Source: JACDAN01 sp963801855
GTDB taxonomy: Bacteria > Actinomycetota > Thermoleophilia > Gaiellales > Gaiellaceae
DNA length: 64,000 nucleotides
Reading direction: 5' to 3'
Assembly: GCA_963801855.1 (NCBI GenBank)
Contig: CAWDGK010000005.1
Location: 62,001-126,000, forward strand
The notes beneath the pieces are model-generated. The model ran no database searches and had not been told where the DNA came from. It saw nothing but the letters and a program-made list of their open reading frames with translations. The translations under genes were made by a program, and so were the position numbers. Every line of letters begins with the position of its first letter. The stretch's first letter is position 1. Positions 37,365 to 48,059 of this stretch are shown here, in pieces.

Positions 37365-38889
37365 CTAGCGGCGGCCGCGGCTGACGGTCAGGTGTACGCG
37401 CGTGCCGCGCGGAAGCCGCCGTCCGGCGCGCGGCTTTTGCGAGACGACTCGTCCTGGTCTCCGCGTCGACTTCACCCTGCGGACTCTCCCCACGCGGCAG
37501 TTCGCACGCCGGATGCGCGCCTTCGCCTTGGTCAGTGTCATACCGATCAGCCGGGGAACGCTGCAACGCTTGGCCGCGGCAGGAGGAGGGGGAGGTGCCG
37601 GAGGGGCAGGAGGCGCGGGAGGGGCAGGAGGCGCCGGAGGCGGAAGGGGCGGCGGAGGAGGTGGCAGCGCGGCCGGCGTGCACGTGGCCGGCGAGACCGA
37701 GCCGGAGGCGTAGAGCCGCTGGACCGATCCTCCGCCGGAGGCCGCGTAAACCCGGCCGCAGCCGTCCTCACCGAAGGAGTACGCATCGGACACGGCCAGG
37801 CCGGTCTGCGCGTCGGTTGCGGCGTTCGGCAGCTGAAGCGACCAGATCCTGTTGTCGCAGACACCGTCGGCGTAGACGTACCGCCCGGTGAGTGCCGGCA
37901 GCGACGGATCGCGGACGACGTAGCCGCCGGTGATCGAGCAGCCGCGCGCGTCCGGGTCGTTGGCGTACTCGTGCACGGGCGGCGTCTGCGGCGGCCGCGG
38001 CGAGCAGTGCGGTGGGTTGTTGCTGTAGGTGTGCTTGCCCTCGTAGCATTTCCACCCGAAGTTCAGTCCGCGTCCACCGCCCGACGCGGCCGTCGCGAAA
38101 TTGATCTCCTCCCAGTCGTTCTGCCCCACGTCCCCGATCGTCAGGTCGCCCGTCTGCCGGTCGAACGAGAAGCGCCACGGGTTCCGAAGCCCGTAGGACC
38201 AGATCTCCGCGCGCTTGCCGGCGACGCCTACGAAGGGGTTCGACGCGGGAATCGTGTACGGAGAAGCCCCCGAGAAACGCGGGTCGATGCGGAGGAGCTT
38301 GCCGAGGAGGACGTTCTGGTTCTGGGCGTTGCTGGTCGGGTCGTTCGCCCCTCCCCCGTCGCCGGTCGCGGCGTAGAGGTAGCCGTCCGGGTCCGAACTG
38401 GAGCTGCCCGCCGTTGTGGTTTTCCTGACCCGGGTGGTCGATGCTCAGAACGATCCGCCCGCTCGCGGGGTCGGCGACGTCGGGGTCGCCGGCCGACCGC
38501 CGGTACTCGGCGATCGTGAGGGCACCGAGCGGCGAATCGGCCGTGTAGTAGACGTAGAACAGTCCGGTCGTCGGATAGTCCGGCGCGAAGGCCATCGAGA
38601 GAAGGCCGCGCTCGTACTCGGTCGAACGGACCGGGCCGGTGAGGTCGAGGAACGGCGTTCCGAGTGTCGCGCCGTTCTTCACCACCCGGATCCGGCCGCC
38701 CTTCTCGACGACGAAGACCCGAGCTCCGTCGCCCGGTGGGGCGGTCACGTAGATCGGGGCCGAGAAGGTGCCGATCTGGACGAGGGCCGGATCGCCCGCG
38801 GCGCCGCTACGCGCGGACGCGAAGCTGACAAAGAGGACGACGAGGGCGCCGATTGCCGCGACGGCCGCGGCCAGCCTGGCCATGCGCAC
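37365..38889 (-). CDS. Secreted glucose/sorbosone dehydrogenase with Pro-rich linker and PASTA domain
   Basis: About 507 aa with one indel near 38400. Signal peptide (LAAAVAAIGALVVLFVSFASA), then the PQQ-dependent soluble aldose dehydrogenase propeller: IYVTAPPGDGARVFVVEKGGRI, ERGLLSMAFAPDYPTTGLFYVYY, HNGGQLQFGPDGYLY, LLRIDP and GWKCYEGKH. A run of about 28 Pro/Ala residues leads to a C-terminal PASTA-like domain (VPRLIGMTLTKAKARIRRA, RPGRVVSQKPRAGRRLPRG). PASTA binds peptidoglycan, so the enzyme is probably tethered to the wall. Confidence 0.85.
37581..37664 (-). repeat. Pro/Ala-encoding low-complexity tract
   Basis: Imperfect GGAGG/GGCAGGAGGCGC repeats. On the minus strand they encode PPPPPPLPPPAPPAPPAPP-type linker sequence between the dehydrogenase propeller and the PASTA domain. 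Confidence 0.8.
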
Positions 38890-38917
38890 AGGCTACGTGG
38901 CGCTTAGGAGGACGAGG

Positions 38918-39118
38918 CTAGTACGCCCGCGGCTTGCGAGCCTGGCGGCGGTGGCCGACCCATTTGGAGAACTGGCCGAGGGCGACCACCCCGATGAAGA
39001 TGAGGCCGACGACCAGCATCCCGAGGATCACTTTCCTGCCTTCCTCGGCTGCGGAGGGCCGCTCCTCCTCGAGCGTCGCGGCGAAGAGGCTCAGGAATGT
39101 CACTGCGAGCGAGGCCAC
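38918..39118 (-). CDS. Small single-pass membrane protein
   Basis: 66 aa from a GTG. A hydrophobic N-terminus (LAVTFLSLFAATL), a charged stretch EEERPSAAEEGRK, one membrane helix (VILGMLVVGLIFIGVVALGQ) and a basic tail HRRQARKPRAY. No family recognised. It lies between the dehydrogenase and hemL-end genes on the same strand. Confidence 0.55.
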   Translation of the reverse strand: MASLAVTFLSLFAATLEEERPSAAEEGRKVILGMLVVGLIFIGVVALGQFSKWVGHRRQARKPRAY

Positions 39119-39127
39119 GGCGCGACT

Positions 39128-39599
39128 TTATCCGACGAGGCGAGCGTGAGTCTCGAGGGCGCGATCGATCTCCCCGTCGCCGGCCGCCTCGCGGGCGAGT
39201 CCCTCGAGCGGAGCGCTCTCACCCCGGTCCCGAAGGGCCGCGCGCGCGTCTTCGAGGCGGCCCTGGCCGATCAGCGCCGCCGTTGCGGCCCAGGCGGCGC
39301 CGTCGCCTCCGCGCCGGTCGGCTCGCGCCTGGGCGCAGAGCGAGATCAACGCGGCGAGATCGCCCACGGCGTCGACCTCGCCGAGCGCCGCGATGCGGGC
39401 GAGCCCCTGCGCGTAGAAGTAGTCCCCGAGCACGAGCGCCGCATCGTCCTCGGACGGCTCGAAGAGCCGGGGCCGTCCGTAGTGCACGAGGTAGCCCTCG
39501 TAGATCGTCTCGAGGCCGAGCGCGTACCGGGCATCCGTGAGTGGCGAGAAAACGGGCTCCAGCTCGCCCTCCGCCGGCTCGCGGAGGACGCCCGTCAGC

Positions 39600-39619
<20 letters not shown>
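39128..39619 (-). CDS. Hypothetical helical protein downstream of hemL
   Basis: Up to 163 aa; a TTG at 39619 overlaps the hemL end by 20 nt. Helical and Ala-rich, with YALGLETIYEGYLVHYGRPRLF then ALVLGDYFYAQGLARIAALGE. The latter resembles the HEPN/isoprenoid-cyclase-like helical bundles annotated as polyprenyl synthetase-like in Actinobacteria. Family not certain. Coupling to hemL suggests an accessory role in haem synthesis, but that is inference. Confidence 0.6.
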
Positions 39620-40846
<1,227 letters not shown>

Positions 40847-40856
<10 letters not shown>

Positions 40857-41809
40857 CGCGCGACGTCTTTGGCCCAGTACGTGACGATCACGTCTGCACC
40901 GGCCCGCCTGATCGCAGTCAGCGACTCGAGCGCGGCCTGCCGCTCGTCCATCCACCCCGCGGCGGCAGCGGCCTTGACCATCGCGTACTCGCCCGAGACG
41001 TTGTAGGCGGCCACGGGGAGGTCGAATCGCTCGCGAACCGCGCGGATGACGTCCAGGTTCGGCAGGGCCGGCTTGACCATCAGCACATCGGCGCCTTCAG
41101 CCACGTCGAGCTCGCATTCGCGGAGCGCCTCGCGGACGTTTGCCGGATCCATCTGGTAGCCGCGCCGGTCGCCGAAGGCAGGCGCAGAGTTGACAGCCTC
41201 GCGAAACGGCCCGTAGAACGCGGAGGCGTACTTGGCTGCGTAGGAGAGGATCGGCGTCGACTCGTAGCCGGCGTCGTCGAGCGCGCCGCGAATCACGCCC
41301 ACGCGGCCGTCCATCATGTCGCTCGGCGCCACCGCGTCGGCCCCCGCCTCGACGTGACTGACCGCGGTCCGCGCGAGCAGCTCGAGCGTCGCGTCGTTCG
41401 CAACCTCCTCTCCCTCCAGCACGCCGCAGTGGCCGTGAGACGTGTACTCGCAGAGGCAGACGTCCGTCAGCAACACCATTCCGGGCACCGTTTCGCGGAG
41501 CGCCCGAAGCGCGCGCTGAACGACGCCGTCGTCATCCCAGGCGGCCGAGCCCTGCTCGTCCTTCTCCTCCGGGATTCCGAAGAGGATCACGGCAGGCACG
41601 CCGAGGCCCGCGCACTCCTCCGCCTCCCTCACGAGGTCGTCCACCGAGTGGCGGCCGAGCGCGGGAAGCGGGTCGTTCGGCTCCGTCGACGGGCCGACGA
41701 ACAGCGGGAGGACGAGCGATTCGAGGTCGAGCCGGGTCTCGCGAACGAGAGAGCGGAGCGCCCCGCTGCCGCGAAGGCGGCGCAGACGGGTGAGCGGGAA
41801 GGTGCTCAT
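40847..41809 (-). CDS. hemB: Delta-aminolevulinic acid dehydratase (porphobilinogen synthase)
   Basis: 320 aa. Condenses two 5-aminolevulinates to porphobilinogen. Zinc-site cysteines in DVCLCEYTSHGHC, catalytic lysines in SYAAKYASAFYGPFR and MVKPALPNLD, and the end SGEYAMVKAAA. Overlaps the AI-2E gene by 4 nt upstream and hemL by 10 nt downstream. Confidence 0.96.
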
Positions 41810-43011
41810 CGCCCCACGTTAGCCCGTGGCGGGACGGGGGCTTCGGTCACGGCCTCGTCGATCTCGACCTCGACGGGCACCGGCCCCGATCCGCGCCAGT
41901 CTTCGAGCTCGACGCGCTCGCCGATGAACTCCCAGATCGCTCGCAGGGCGGCGAGTAGCGGCAGGGCGACGAAGATCCCTGCGAGGCCGTAGATCTCGCC
42001 GCCGGCCAGCAACCCGAAGATCACGAGCAGCGGGTGCAGCCGAAGCGCGCTCCCCATCACGTTCGGGACGACGATGTGCCCCTCGATCTGGTGGATGGCG
42101 AGGAAGAGCAGGGTGACCCAGATCGCCGAGACCGGATCGACCACGAGCGCGTAGATGATCGGCGGGATCGCGCCGAGCCACGGGCCCAGGTACGGAATCA
42201 GCTCCATGAACGCGACCCAGGCGCCGAAGAGCAGCGCGTACTGGTCCATGTTCTCCGCCCAGCCGAGGGTGCCGAGGAGCCAGAGGCCGACCCCGGCGCT
42301 CACGCCGATGATCAGCGAGAGCAGGGCCTGCCCTCGAACGTATCCCGCGAGTGCCCGCTCGATCCGGGGAATCAGGGAGCCCGAGTCCGGCCGCGGTGGG
42401 AAGCGGCGGTCGACAGCGGCCGACAGCCTTCCCATGTCGAGCAGCATGTAGACCGACACCACGACGACGAGCACCAGGCTGAAGAGCAGCTCGAAGATCG
42501 AGAGCGCGGCGCCCTCGAGGAAGTCGATTGCACGCGAGGTGTACTCCTGCGGCTCCGCCTCGCGCAGGGAGTCGACGAAGTCCTGGCCCTGCTCGCGCAC
42601 CTCTACGCGCTCGAGCCCGTGATCGTCGAGCCAGCCCTGGAGACGCTCGACATCGCGCTCTGCATCGGTCTGCAGGGTCTGTCCGTGCTCGACCGTAAGG
42701 TAATCGTCTATCCGGTCCGCAGCCTCACGCGACTGGTCGACGACCACGACGCCGATGGCGATGACTCCGACCACCAGCGCAGCAGCGAAGCTCAGGAAGA
42801 CGACCGCGATCGAGAAACCGCGCGGTATCCGGAGCTTTCCGAGCGCCCGCACGATCGGGTCCAGCAGCAGCGCGATGAGCGCCGCGACCAGGAAGAGGAA
42901 GACGACGTGAGACACCGTGCTCGCGAGCGTCCAGAGGAACAGCAGGACGAGCGGCAGCCCCACGAGCTGCATCCAGCGGGGAATCTCGAGCCTGGTCGCC
43001 CCGGGCGGCAT
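41806..43011 (-). CDS. AI-2E family transporter / permease
   Basis: About 401 aa from the ATG at 43011; longer GTG-type starts are possible. Eight predicted helices, two at the N-terminus, a soluble insert with ERDVERLQGWLDDHGL, then FELLFSLVLVVVVSVYMLLDMGRL, RIERALAGYVRGQALLSLIIG (family motif), FMELIPYLGPWLGAIPPII and QIEGHIVVPNVMG. Substrate unknown; some relatives are Na/H antiporters. Confidence 0.9.
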   Translation of the reverse strand: MPPGATRLEIPRWMQLVGLPLVLLFLWTLASTVSHVVFLFLVAALIALLLDPIVRALGKLRIPRGFSIAVVFLSFAAALVVGVIAIGVVVVDQSREAADRIDDYLTVEHGQTLQTDAERDVERLQGWLDDHGLERVEVREQGQDFVDSLREAEPQEYTSRAIDFLEGAALSIFELLFSLVLVVVVSVYMLLDMGRLSAAVDRRFPPRPDSGSLIPRIERALAGYVRGQALLSLIIGVSAGVGLWLLGTLGWAENMDQYALLFGAWVAFMELIPYLGPWLGAIPPIIYALVVDPVSAIWVTLLFLAIHQIEGHIVVPNVMGSALRLHPLLVIFGLLAGGEIYGLAGIFVALPLLAALRAIWEFIGERVELEDWRGSGPVPVEVEIDEAVTEAPVPPRANVGR

Positions 43012-43126
43012 CGCGGTGATCGTAGTGCCCGCGTGGTGCCCATCCGGCCCCCCGACTGGGACTGGAACTTTGCCCAAGATGGGAACCTTGCGCTGGCGCG
43101 TCACGAACTTTGGACTGATTTGGCTC

Positions 43127-43132
43127 TAGAAT
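43127..43132 (+). promoter_or_regulatory. Candidate -10 element for the M23-like gene
   Basis: TAGAAT in an otherwise GC-rich gap, 54 nt before the ATG at 43186. No convincing -35 hexamer at the usual distance, so weak. Confidence 0.25.
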
Positions 43133-43185
43133 GCCGCGTTCCCGTGTCACAAACCTCCCCAGCAAGGCGCGAGCGCAAGTCCGTT

Positions 43186-43977
43186 ATGGTCCGTTCGATG
43201 CCGTCCCGCAAGGCAGTCGAGCAGGCGCGCCGCGCCCGTCGGCGCCGCGCTGCCGGCCAGCACCGGGCTCGGCGGATCGCCGTGCTCGTCCTGGCCTCGG
43301 CCGCCGTCGTCCTCACGCTGCTCCTGACGGCGTTCGGCTCCGGCTCGCCTGCTCGCACCGTTTCCTCCGCTCCGTCACCCGCCCAAAGGCTCCTTCCGAC
43401 CGGCCCGCCGCGACCCCAGGTCGTGGCCGTGCAGGACACACTGCAGATCCACACCCCGATCGCCCAGCAGCGGATCACGGCCGTCGGGTACCACGCGGTC
43501 GACAACGGGGCGCTCACGCTGGAGCCGGTCGGCGAGCAGGCAAACAAGGGCCTCTTCGCGCGGCTCGTTCGTCGCCTCGGCGGAGGAGACAAGGCCGGGC
43601 TGGCCTGGTACCAGCTCGGAGGGACAGGTCCGGCGAACGCCGTGCTGAACGTCGGCGCAGCGCCGGGAACCGATGTCTACGCACCCGTCGACGGCGTCGT
43701 CGTCGGCATCACCGACTACGTGATCAGCGGCCGCCGCCTCGGGAGCAGGATCGACATCCAGCCGTCGAGCGAGCCCTCGCTCGTCGTCTCCCTTACGCAT
43801 CTCCGGCCGGAGCGCAGGCTCACCGTCGGCGCAGCCGTCACATCGACGAGCTCCAAGATCGGCACGGTGCTGGACCTCTCCCGATTCGAGCGCCAGGCAC
43901 TCGCCCGCTACACGCAGGACGCGGGAAATCACGTCTCGCTCGAAGTGCACCCCGCGGCAACGATCTCCCTCTCATAA
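43186..43977 (+). CDS. Membrane-anchored M23-like domain protein, probably inactive
   Basis: 263 aa (ATG at 43186 or 43198). A basic N-terminus RKAVEQARRARRRRAA, a membrane anchor (IAVLVLASAAVVLTLLLTAFG) and an extracytoplasmic region ending in an M23/LytM-like fold: GAAPGTDVYAPVDGVVVGITD, LVVSLTHLRP and HVSLEVHP. The zinc ligand positions of active M23 peptidases (HxxxD and HxH) are not all present, so a non-catalytic regulatory role is likely. Its stop overlaps the start of the phosphoesterase. Confidence 0.7.
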   Translation: MVRSMPSRKAVEQARRARRRRAAGQHRARRIAVLVLASAAVVLTLLLTAFGSGSPARTVSSAPSPAQRLLPTGPPRPQVVAVQDTLQIHTPIAQQRITAVGYHAVDNGALTLEPVGEQANKGLFARLVRRLGGGDKAGLAWYQLGGTGPANAVLNVGAAPGTDVYAPVDGVVVGITDYVISGRRLGSRIDIQPSSEPSLVVSLTHLRPERRLTVGAAVTSTSSKIGTVLDLSRFERQALARYTQDAGNHVSLEVHPAATISLS

Positions 43978-44756
43978 ACCTTCTTTTCGTCGCAGATGTG
44001 AACGGCGCGCCGGGCCGGCGGGCAATCGAGCGCCTGCTCCCGCCGCTCCGCGAGGAGCTGGACGTCGACTTCTGCGTGGTGAACGGCGAGAACGCCGCAG
44101 ACGGCCTCGGGATCACGCCGCGCCTCGCCGAGGTGATCCTCGCCTCCGGCGCCGACGTGATCACGCTCGGGAACCACACCTTCCGCCGCCCGGAGATCGC
44201 GGGTTACCTCGACGAGACCGACCGGGTGATCCGGCCTGCCAACATGTCCACCCACGCACCCGGGAAGGGCCTGACGATCGGCGAGGCCAGGGGCGGCGGG
44301 CGCGTAGCTGTGATCAACCTGCTCGGCCAGCTCTTCCTGGCGCCCGCCCACGGCCCGTGGGAGCTCGTCGACGCGCTCGTGGAGGAAGCTCGCAAAACGA
44401 CGCCGGTGATCCTCGTCGATCTCCACGGAGAGGCCACGAGCGAGAAGGTCGCCATGGCGTCGTACCTCGACGGCAAGGTCACCGCCGTCTTCGGCACGCA
44501 TACGCACGTCCAGACGAACGATGCGCGCGTCCTCCCCGGTGGAACGGCGGCGGTCACGGACGCCGGGATGACAGGCCCCCACGACTCCGTGATCGGCGTC
44601 GTCACTGAGCTCGCCGTCAACCAGATGCGAACCGGGATGCCGGTGAGGTTCAAGACCGCCCAGGGCGGAATCCGCCTTGAAGGCTGCCTCGTGGAGTACG
44701 GCGAGGACGGCCGGGCTACCAGCTGCGAGCTCGTCCGCCGCGAGCTCCAAGAGTAA
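43974..44756 (+). CDS. YmdB-family metallophosphoesterase, unusual ATA start
   Basis: About 260 aa. Family of YmdB/TIGR00282 phosphodiesterases that cleave 2',3'-cyclic nucleotides. Metal-site blocks: FVADVNGAPGRRAI, VVNGENAADGLG, VITLGNHTFRRPEI, VDLHGEATSEK, VFGTHTHVQTND and GGTAAVTDAGMTGPHDSVIG. The family begins directly with the strand LLFVADV, and no ATG/GTG/TTG exists in frame before it. The only fit is ATA at 43974, overlapping the previous TAA. The next GTG would remove the metal-binding Asp. The 3' end overlaps the convergent gene by 41 nt. Confidence 0.87.
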   Translation: MNLLFVADVNGAPGRRAIERLLPPLREELDVDFCVVNGENAADGLGITPRLAEVILASGADVITLGNHTFRRPEIAGYLDETDRVIRPANMSTHAPGKGLTIGEARGGGRVAVINLLGQLFLAPAHGPWELVDALVEEARKTTPVILVDLHGEATSEKVAMASYLDGKVTAVFGTHTHVQTNDARVLPGGTAAVTDAGMTGPHDSVIGVVTELAVNQMRTGMPVRFKTAQGGIRLEGCLVEYGEDGRATSCELVRRELQE

Positions 44757-45945
44757 GCACGGCGAGCAGCGCGACGAGCGTCAGGTCTCGGACGAGAACG
44801 AGCCACGACGCGGCCGCGTCGAACTCGAGGGCGAGGTCCCAGTAGCGATACGGAAACCAGAGCTGCGTCAGGACGAGCGCTGCTGCCAGTAGGCCGCTCG
44901 CGGCCAGCCCGCGCCGTCCTCGCACGAGCGGCACGAGCGGCACGAGCCAGATCAGGAACTGCGGCGAGAGCACTTTTCCGAAGACGATGAACGCGCAGAC
45001 GGCGCCGGCGCAGGCGCGGATCAGGCGGTCGCGATCGGCCGGGCCGCGCGCGTACCAGACCCAGATCGCGACGACGGCTGCGATCTGGGCGACCGTGGTC
45101 AGGGTGGCCAGGACGCCGGCCGCGTCGCCGGCGAGATTCTGCGAGCCGTGGCTCGACTCCATCGTCAGGTCGAGCCCGAACGCATGGTGCGCCGCGAGCA
45201 GGAGGCCCGCCCCCAACGTCTCGATTTGAAGCGGCCGTCCGGCCTGGACCCAGACCGCGTCCCACACGCCGCCCGGTGCGACCACCGCAAACGGGAGCAG
45301 GACGGCCAGGATCACGCCTACGAACCAGGCGCCGCAGACGAGCGCCTCCCGCCGGCCGCGCGACCGCCACACGTGGGCGAGCGCGATCGGCGCCAACACG
45401 GCCGGAAAGATCTTGGCCGCACAGGCGAGGCCCAGAACGCCCAGCGAGAAGCGAAATCGCCCCGCGAGCAGGAGCGCCAGTGCCGCGGCGGTCAGCATCG
45501 CGGGCCAGAGATCGAACCGGGAGAGCACGACGGACCCGAGCAGGAGCGGCGCGACCGCGACGGCGAACGCAGGCCAGGGCGAAACCGCCAGGCCGGCCAC
45601 GATCAGCACGAGAGCCACGCCGAGCCCGGCCATCAGCCCCTCGAAGCCGATGCGGTACTCCCCGTCGCCCACTGCCGGAATCGCGAACACCGGCAGGGCC
45701 GCCGGCGGATACTCCAGCGCAAAGTCGCGATACGGAACCTGGCCGTCCACCATCGCCTCGCCGTAGCGCTCGTAGATCGGTGTGTCCACGATCTGGTCGC
45801 GCGCGTAGAACCCCTCGTGGAGCAGCGCCCACGAGACGAGGAAGAGCGCGATCGCCGCGGCGGCGCTAGCCGGCCGCGACCAGGTCTTCAGATGCTGGAC
45901 GCTCGGGCTCAACCGCCTCCTCCTCGTCGGACGGCCGCCGCCCAC
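44716..45945 (-). CDS. GT87/DUF2029-like polytopic membrane glycosyltransferase
   Basis: 409 aa with about ten helices. Features of polyprenyl-phosphate-mannose dependent transferases (PimE group): a loop-1 acidic region IYERYGEAMVDGQVPYRDFALEYPP, then GVLGLACAAKIFPAVLAPIALAH and GKVLSPQFLIWLVPLVPLV. Likely adds a sugar to a lipid or wall glycan from outside the membrane. Start GTG at 45945 lies inside the 3' end of the next membrane gene (80-nt overlap). Confidence 0.8.
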   Translation of the reverse strand: MGGGRPTRRRRLSPSVQHLKTWSRPASAAAAIALFLVSWALLHEGFYARDQIVDTPIYERYGEAMVDGQVPYRDFALEYPPAALPVFAIPAVGDGEYRIGFEGLMAGLGVALVLIVAGLAVSPWPAFAVAVAPLLLGSVVLSRFDLWPAMLTAAALALLLAGRFRFSLGVLGLACAAKIFPAVLAPIALAHVWRSRGRREALVCGAWFVGVILAVLLPFAVVAPGGVWDAVWVQAGRPLQIETLGAGLLLAAHHAFGLDLTMESSHGSQNLAGDAAGVLATLTTVAQIAAVVAIWVWYARGPADRDRLIRACAGAVCAFIVFGKVLSPQFLIWLVPLVPLVRGRRGLAASGLLAAALVLTQLWFPYRYWDLALEFDAAASWLVLVRDLTLVALLAVLTLGARGGRARSW

Positions 45946-47596
45946 TTGGGGCCAGCACCGCGAAGGCGACGAACGGGAAGAACCACGGGATGTAGAGGAA
46001 GAACCAGTGCGTCAGCACGAGCTCGAACCCCAGCAGGAGCGCAGCCGTCAACGCCGCGAGCTGGAGCGGCGACTTCCGCTTCGGTCGGAAGGCGACGGCG
46101 ACCGACGCGGCGAGGACGAGGCCGATCACCGGCATCTGGACGAGATGGAGGTCGGGGATGCCCGCCGCGTGGTACTGCCCCCAGTCCCAGATCGAGAACG
46201 GCGATTCCCGGCCGAGCTGCCAGCCCACGGTTCGATCCCAGAACACGCGTGCGGCATGGAGCGGGTCCGGTTCGAGGAGCAGGACCCAGAACGAGGCGAG
46301 CGTGGCGACGACGAAGCCGGCGCCGAAGAGCACCAGCCCGCGCGGCCGGCGTAACCCGACCGGGTACGAAGCCCAGAGCGGCACGACGAGAAAGGTGCCG
46401 AACTTCGTCAACCCGGCGAGGGCGCCGAAAGCCCCCCGCGCGAAGTCGGAGGAGGCGAGCCAGAAACCCCAGACGAGGAAGAGCGCGGGAAGCGCGTCGT
46501 TCGTGTTCGAGCTCGAGACGTACTGCGTGAACGGGTAGGCCGCCCAGGCGAAGGCGAGGGCCAAGGCGAGGGGTAAGCCGCCGAACCGCCTGCCGACGAG
46601 CAGCAGCCCGAGCATGACGAGGAGATCGAGGGCGATCGAAGTGAAGTGCGCCGCCGGAAGCTCGTCCCATTTGCCGCTCCATCCGAACAGGGCGAATCCC
46701 GGCACGTAGGCCAGGTACGAAACCGGTCCATACGTGTCCCCACGTTCGTTCGAGGACTCGCAGCGGCCGTTCGTCTGGATCCGCTCCCGAACCTCTCCCT
46801 CTGCGTCGGCGTTGCCGCATTTCCGAAGCTTCCCCTGTTCGGGCATGTGGCCGTAGGGCATCTCGCCGTTCACGATCCGGTGCGCGCCGATCACACCGGC
46901 GTAGCCCACGTCGATCACATTCGAGTCCTCGAGGTTGAGCCCGATCCGGAAGCCGGCGAGAAAAACCGTCGCGGCGACCAGGATCCAGACCGGCCAGACC
47001 GCCGCGCGGACCGATGGGCCGCGGCCGCGGGCGCCGATCCACGCCATGCGCGCGAGCAGGTAGAGGAGCGGCGGATAGACGAGCGCCATGCTCGTGAAGA
47101 CCGCGCCGTCGTTGAAGAACCAGAGCGAGACGGAGAACGAGAGCAGAGCGACGAGGTCCAGCGTCCGCAGGCTGAGGGGGCGGCGCCAGTCGACGAGGCC
47201 GAGCAGGAAGACTGCGCAGAGTGCGAGCCAGACGTCCAGCCGGTTGATCGACTTGCCGCCGAACGCGCCGTCGTAGCCGCGCGCCATCTTCCAGGCGACC
47301 TGCGGGCCCGTCCACGCTTCCGTGACCCTGGCCGACCCGTCGTCCACCTTGCCGGTCGCGATCTCCCCTGCTTCGCCCCACCAGACGTGCACGGTCCACG
47401 AGCGTGACTTCGAATCGAACGTAGCGTCCTTGACGCGACCCTCGACCGGATAGCGGTCGAGCCAGTCCGCAACCTTCTCGTGGCGGAGAAACGCTGCTGT
47501 CGCCCGCTTCTCCGTCAGGCGCGCTCGCTCGGCCGCCGCCGCGCCGGGCGCGAGGGCCAGCGCACAGAGAACGGCCGCGACGAACGCGCGCGTCAC
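45866..47596 (-). CDS. Large polytopic membrane protein, GT-C-like
   Basis: 576 aa from a GTG. Signal-like N-terminus (FVAAVLCALALAPGAAAA), a soluble 90-residue region (RHEKVADWLDRYPVEGRVKDATF, WTVHVWWGEAG) that resembles a PepSY-type fold, then about ten helices. A GT-C-like loop is NVIDVGYAGVIGAHRIVNGEMPYGHMP, with DTYGPVSYLAYVPGF and FVWGFWLAS-type helices following. Function unknown, probably a lipid-linked sugar transferase. Coupled to gtrA upstream (GTGA). Confidence 0.7.
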   Translation of the reverse strand: MTRAFVAAVLCALALAPGAAAAERARLTEKRATAAFLRHEKVADWLDRYPVEGRVKDATFDSKSRSWTVHVWWGEAGEIATGKVDDGSARVTEAWTGPQVAWKMARGYDGAFGGKSINRLDVWLALCAVFLLGLVDWRRPLSLRTLDLVALLSFSVSLWFFNDGAVFTSMALVYPPLLYLLARMAWIGARGRGPSVRAAVWPVWILVAATVFLAGFRIGLNLEDSNVIDVGYAGVIGAHRIVNGEMPYGHMPEQGKLRKCGNADAEGEVRERIQTNGRCESSNERGDTYGPVSYLAYVPGFALFGWSGKWDELPAAHFTSIALDLLVMLGLLLVGRRFGGLPLALALAFAWAAYPFTQYVSSSNTNDALPALFLVWGFWLASSDFARGAFGALAGLTKFGTFLVVPLWASYPVGLRRPRGLVLFGAGFVVATLASFWVLLLEPDPLHAARVFWDRTVGWQLGRESPFSIWDWGQYHAAGIPDLHLVQMPVIGLVLAASVAVAFRPKRKSPLQLAALTAALLLGFELVLTHWFFLYIPWFFPFVAFAVLAPSGRRPSDEEEAVEPERPASEDLVAAG

Positions 47597-48042
47597 GACC
47601 TACGCCGAAAGCTCCAGAGCTTGTTCCCGACGAAGTTGAGCGGCGTCACGAGCACGATCGCGATCGCCTGAGCCGGGATCTCTTCGAGACCAAGGGCGAC
47701 GAGTCCCTCGAGGACGACGAGGTTGGCGAGAAGCGCGCAGACGGCCACGGCAAAGAACCGCATCCCCTGGTAGGCGACATGGCCGCGCTGGCCGCGGAAC
47801 GTCCAGAGCCGGTTCCACGTGTAGTTGTTGGTGACGGCGACGAGAAACGAGACGGTCGCAGCGGCGAGGTGATGCCAGTCCGCCCAGAGCAGGAGCACGG
47901 AGAAGACAGCGAGATTGACGACGTACCCGGTCGCGCCGACGGAGCAGAACTTCGCAAGCTGAACCCAGTTCTGCGGCCGCCGCAGGGCGGCTCCGGCGCG
48001 GCCGCCGGCGAGTGCGATCGTGGTGGCGAACGAGCGGGTCAC
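47593..48042 (-). CDS. GtrA-family membrane protein
   Basis: 149 aa from the GTG at 48042. Four helices with the family motifs FCSVGATGYVVNLAVFSVLL, FLVAVTNNYTWNRLWTFRGQ and VTPLNFVGNKLWSF. GtrA proteins are thought to flip polyprenyl-phosphate sugars, which fits the two glycosyltransferase-like genes that follow in the operon. Confidence 0.9.
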   Translation of the reverse strand: MTRSFATTIALAGGRAGAALRRPQNWVQLAKFCSVGATGYVVNLAVFSVLLLWADWHHLAAATVSFLVAVTNNYTWNRLWTFRGQRGHVAYQGMRFFAVAVCALLANLVVLEGLVALGLEEIPAQAIAIVLVTPLNFVGNKLWSFRRRS

Positions 48043-48059
48043 GGCCGCGGCGAGGCTAC

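Noticed and set aside
37581..37664. Tandem repeat suggesting a CRISPR or satellite
   Set aside because: Units are short and irregular, and encode a Pro/Ala linker in a known gene.
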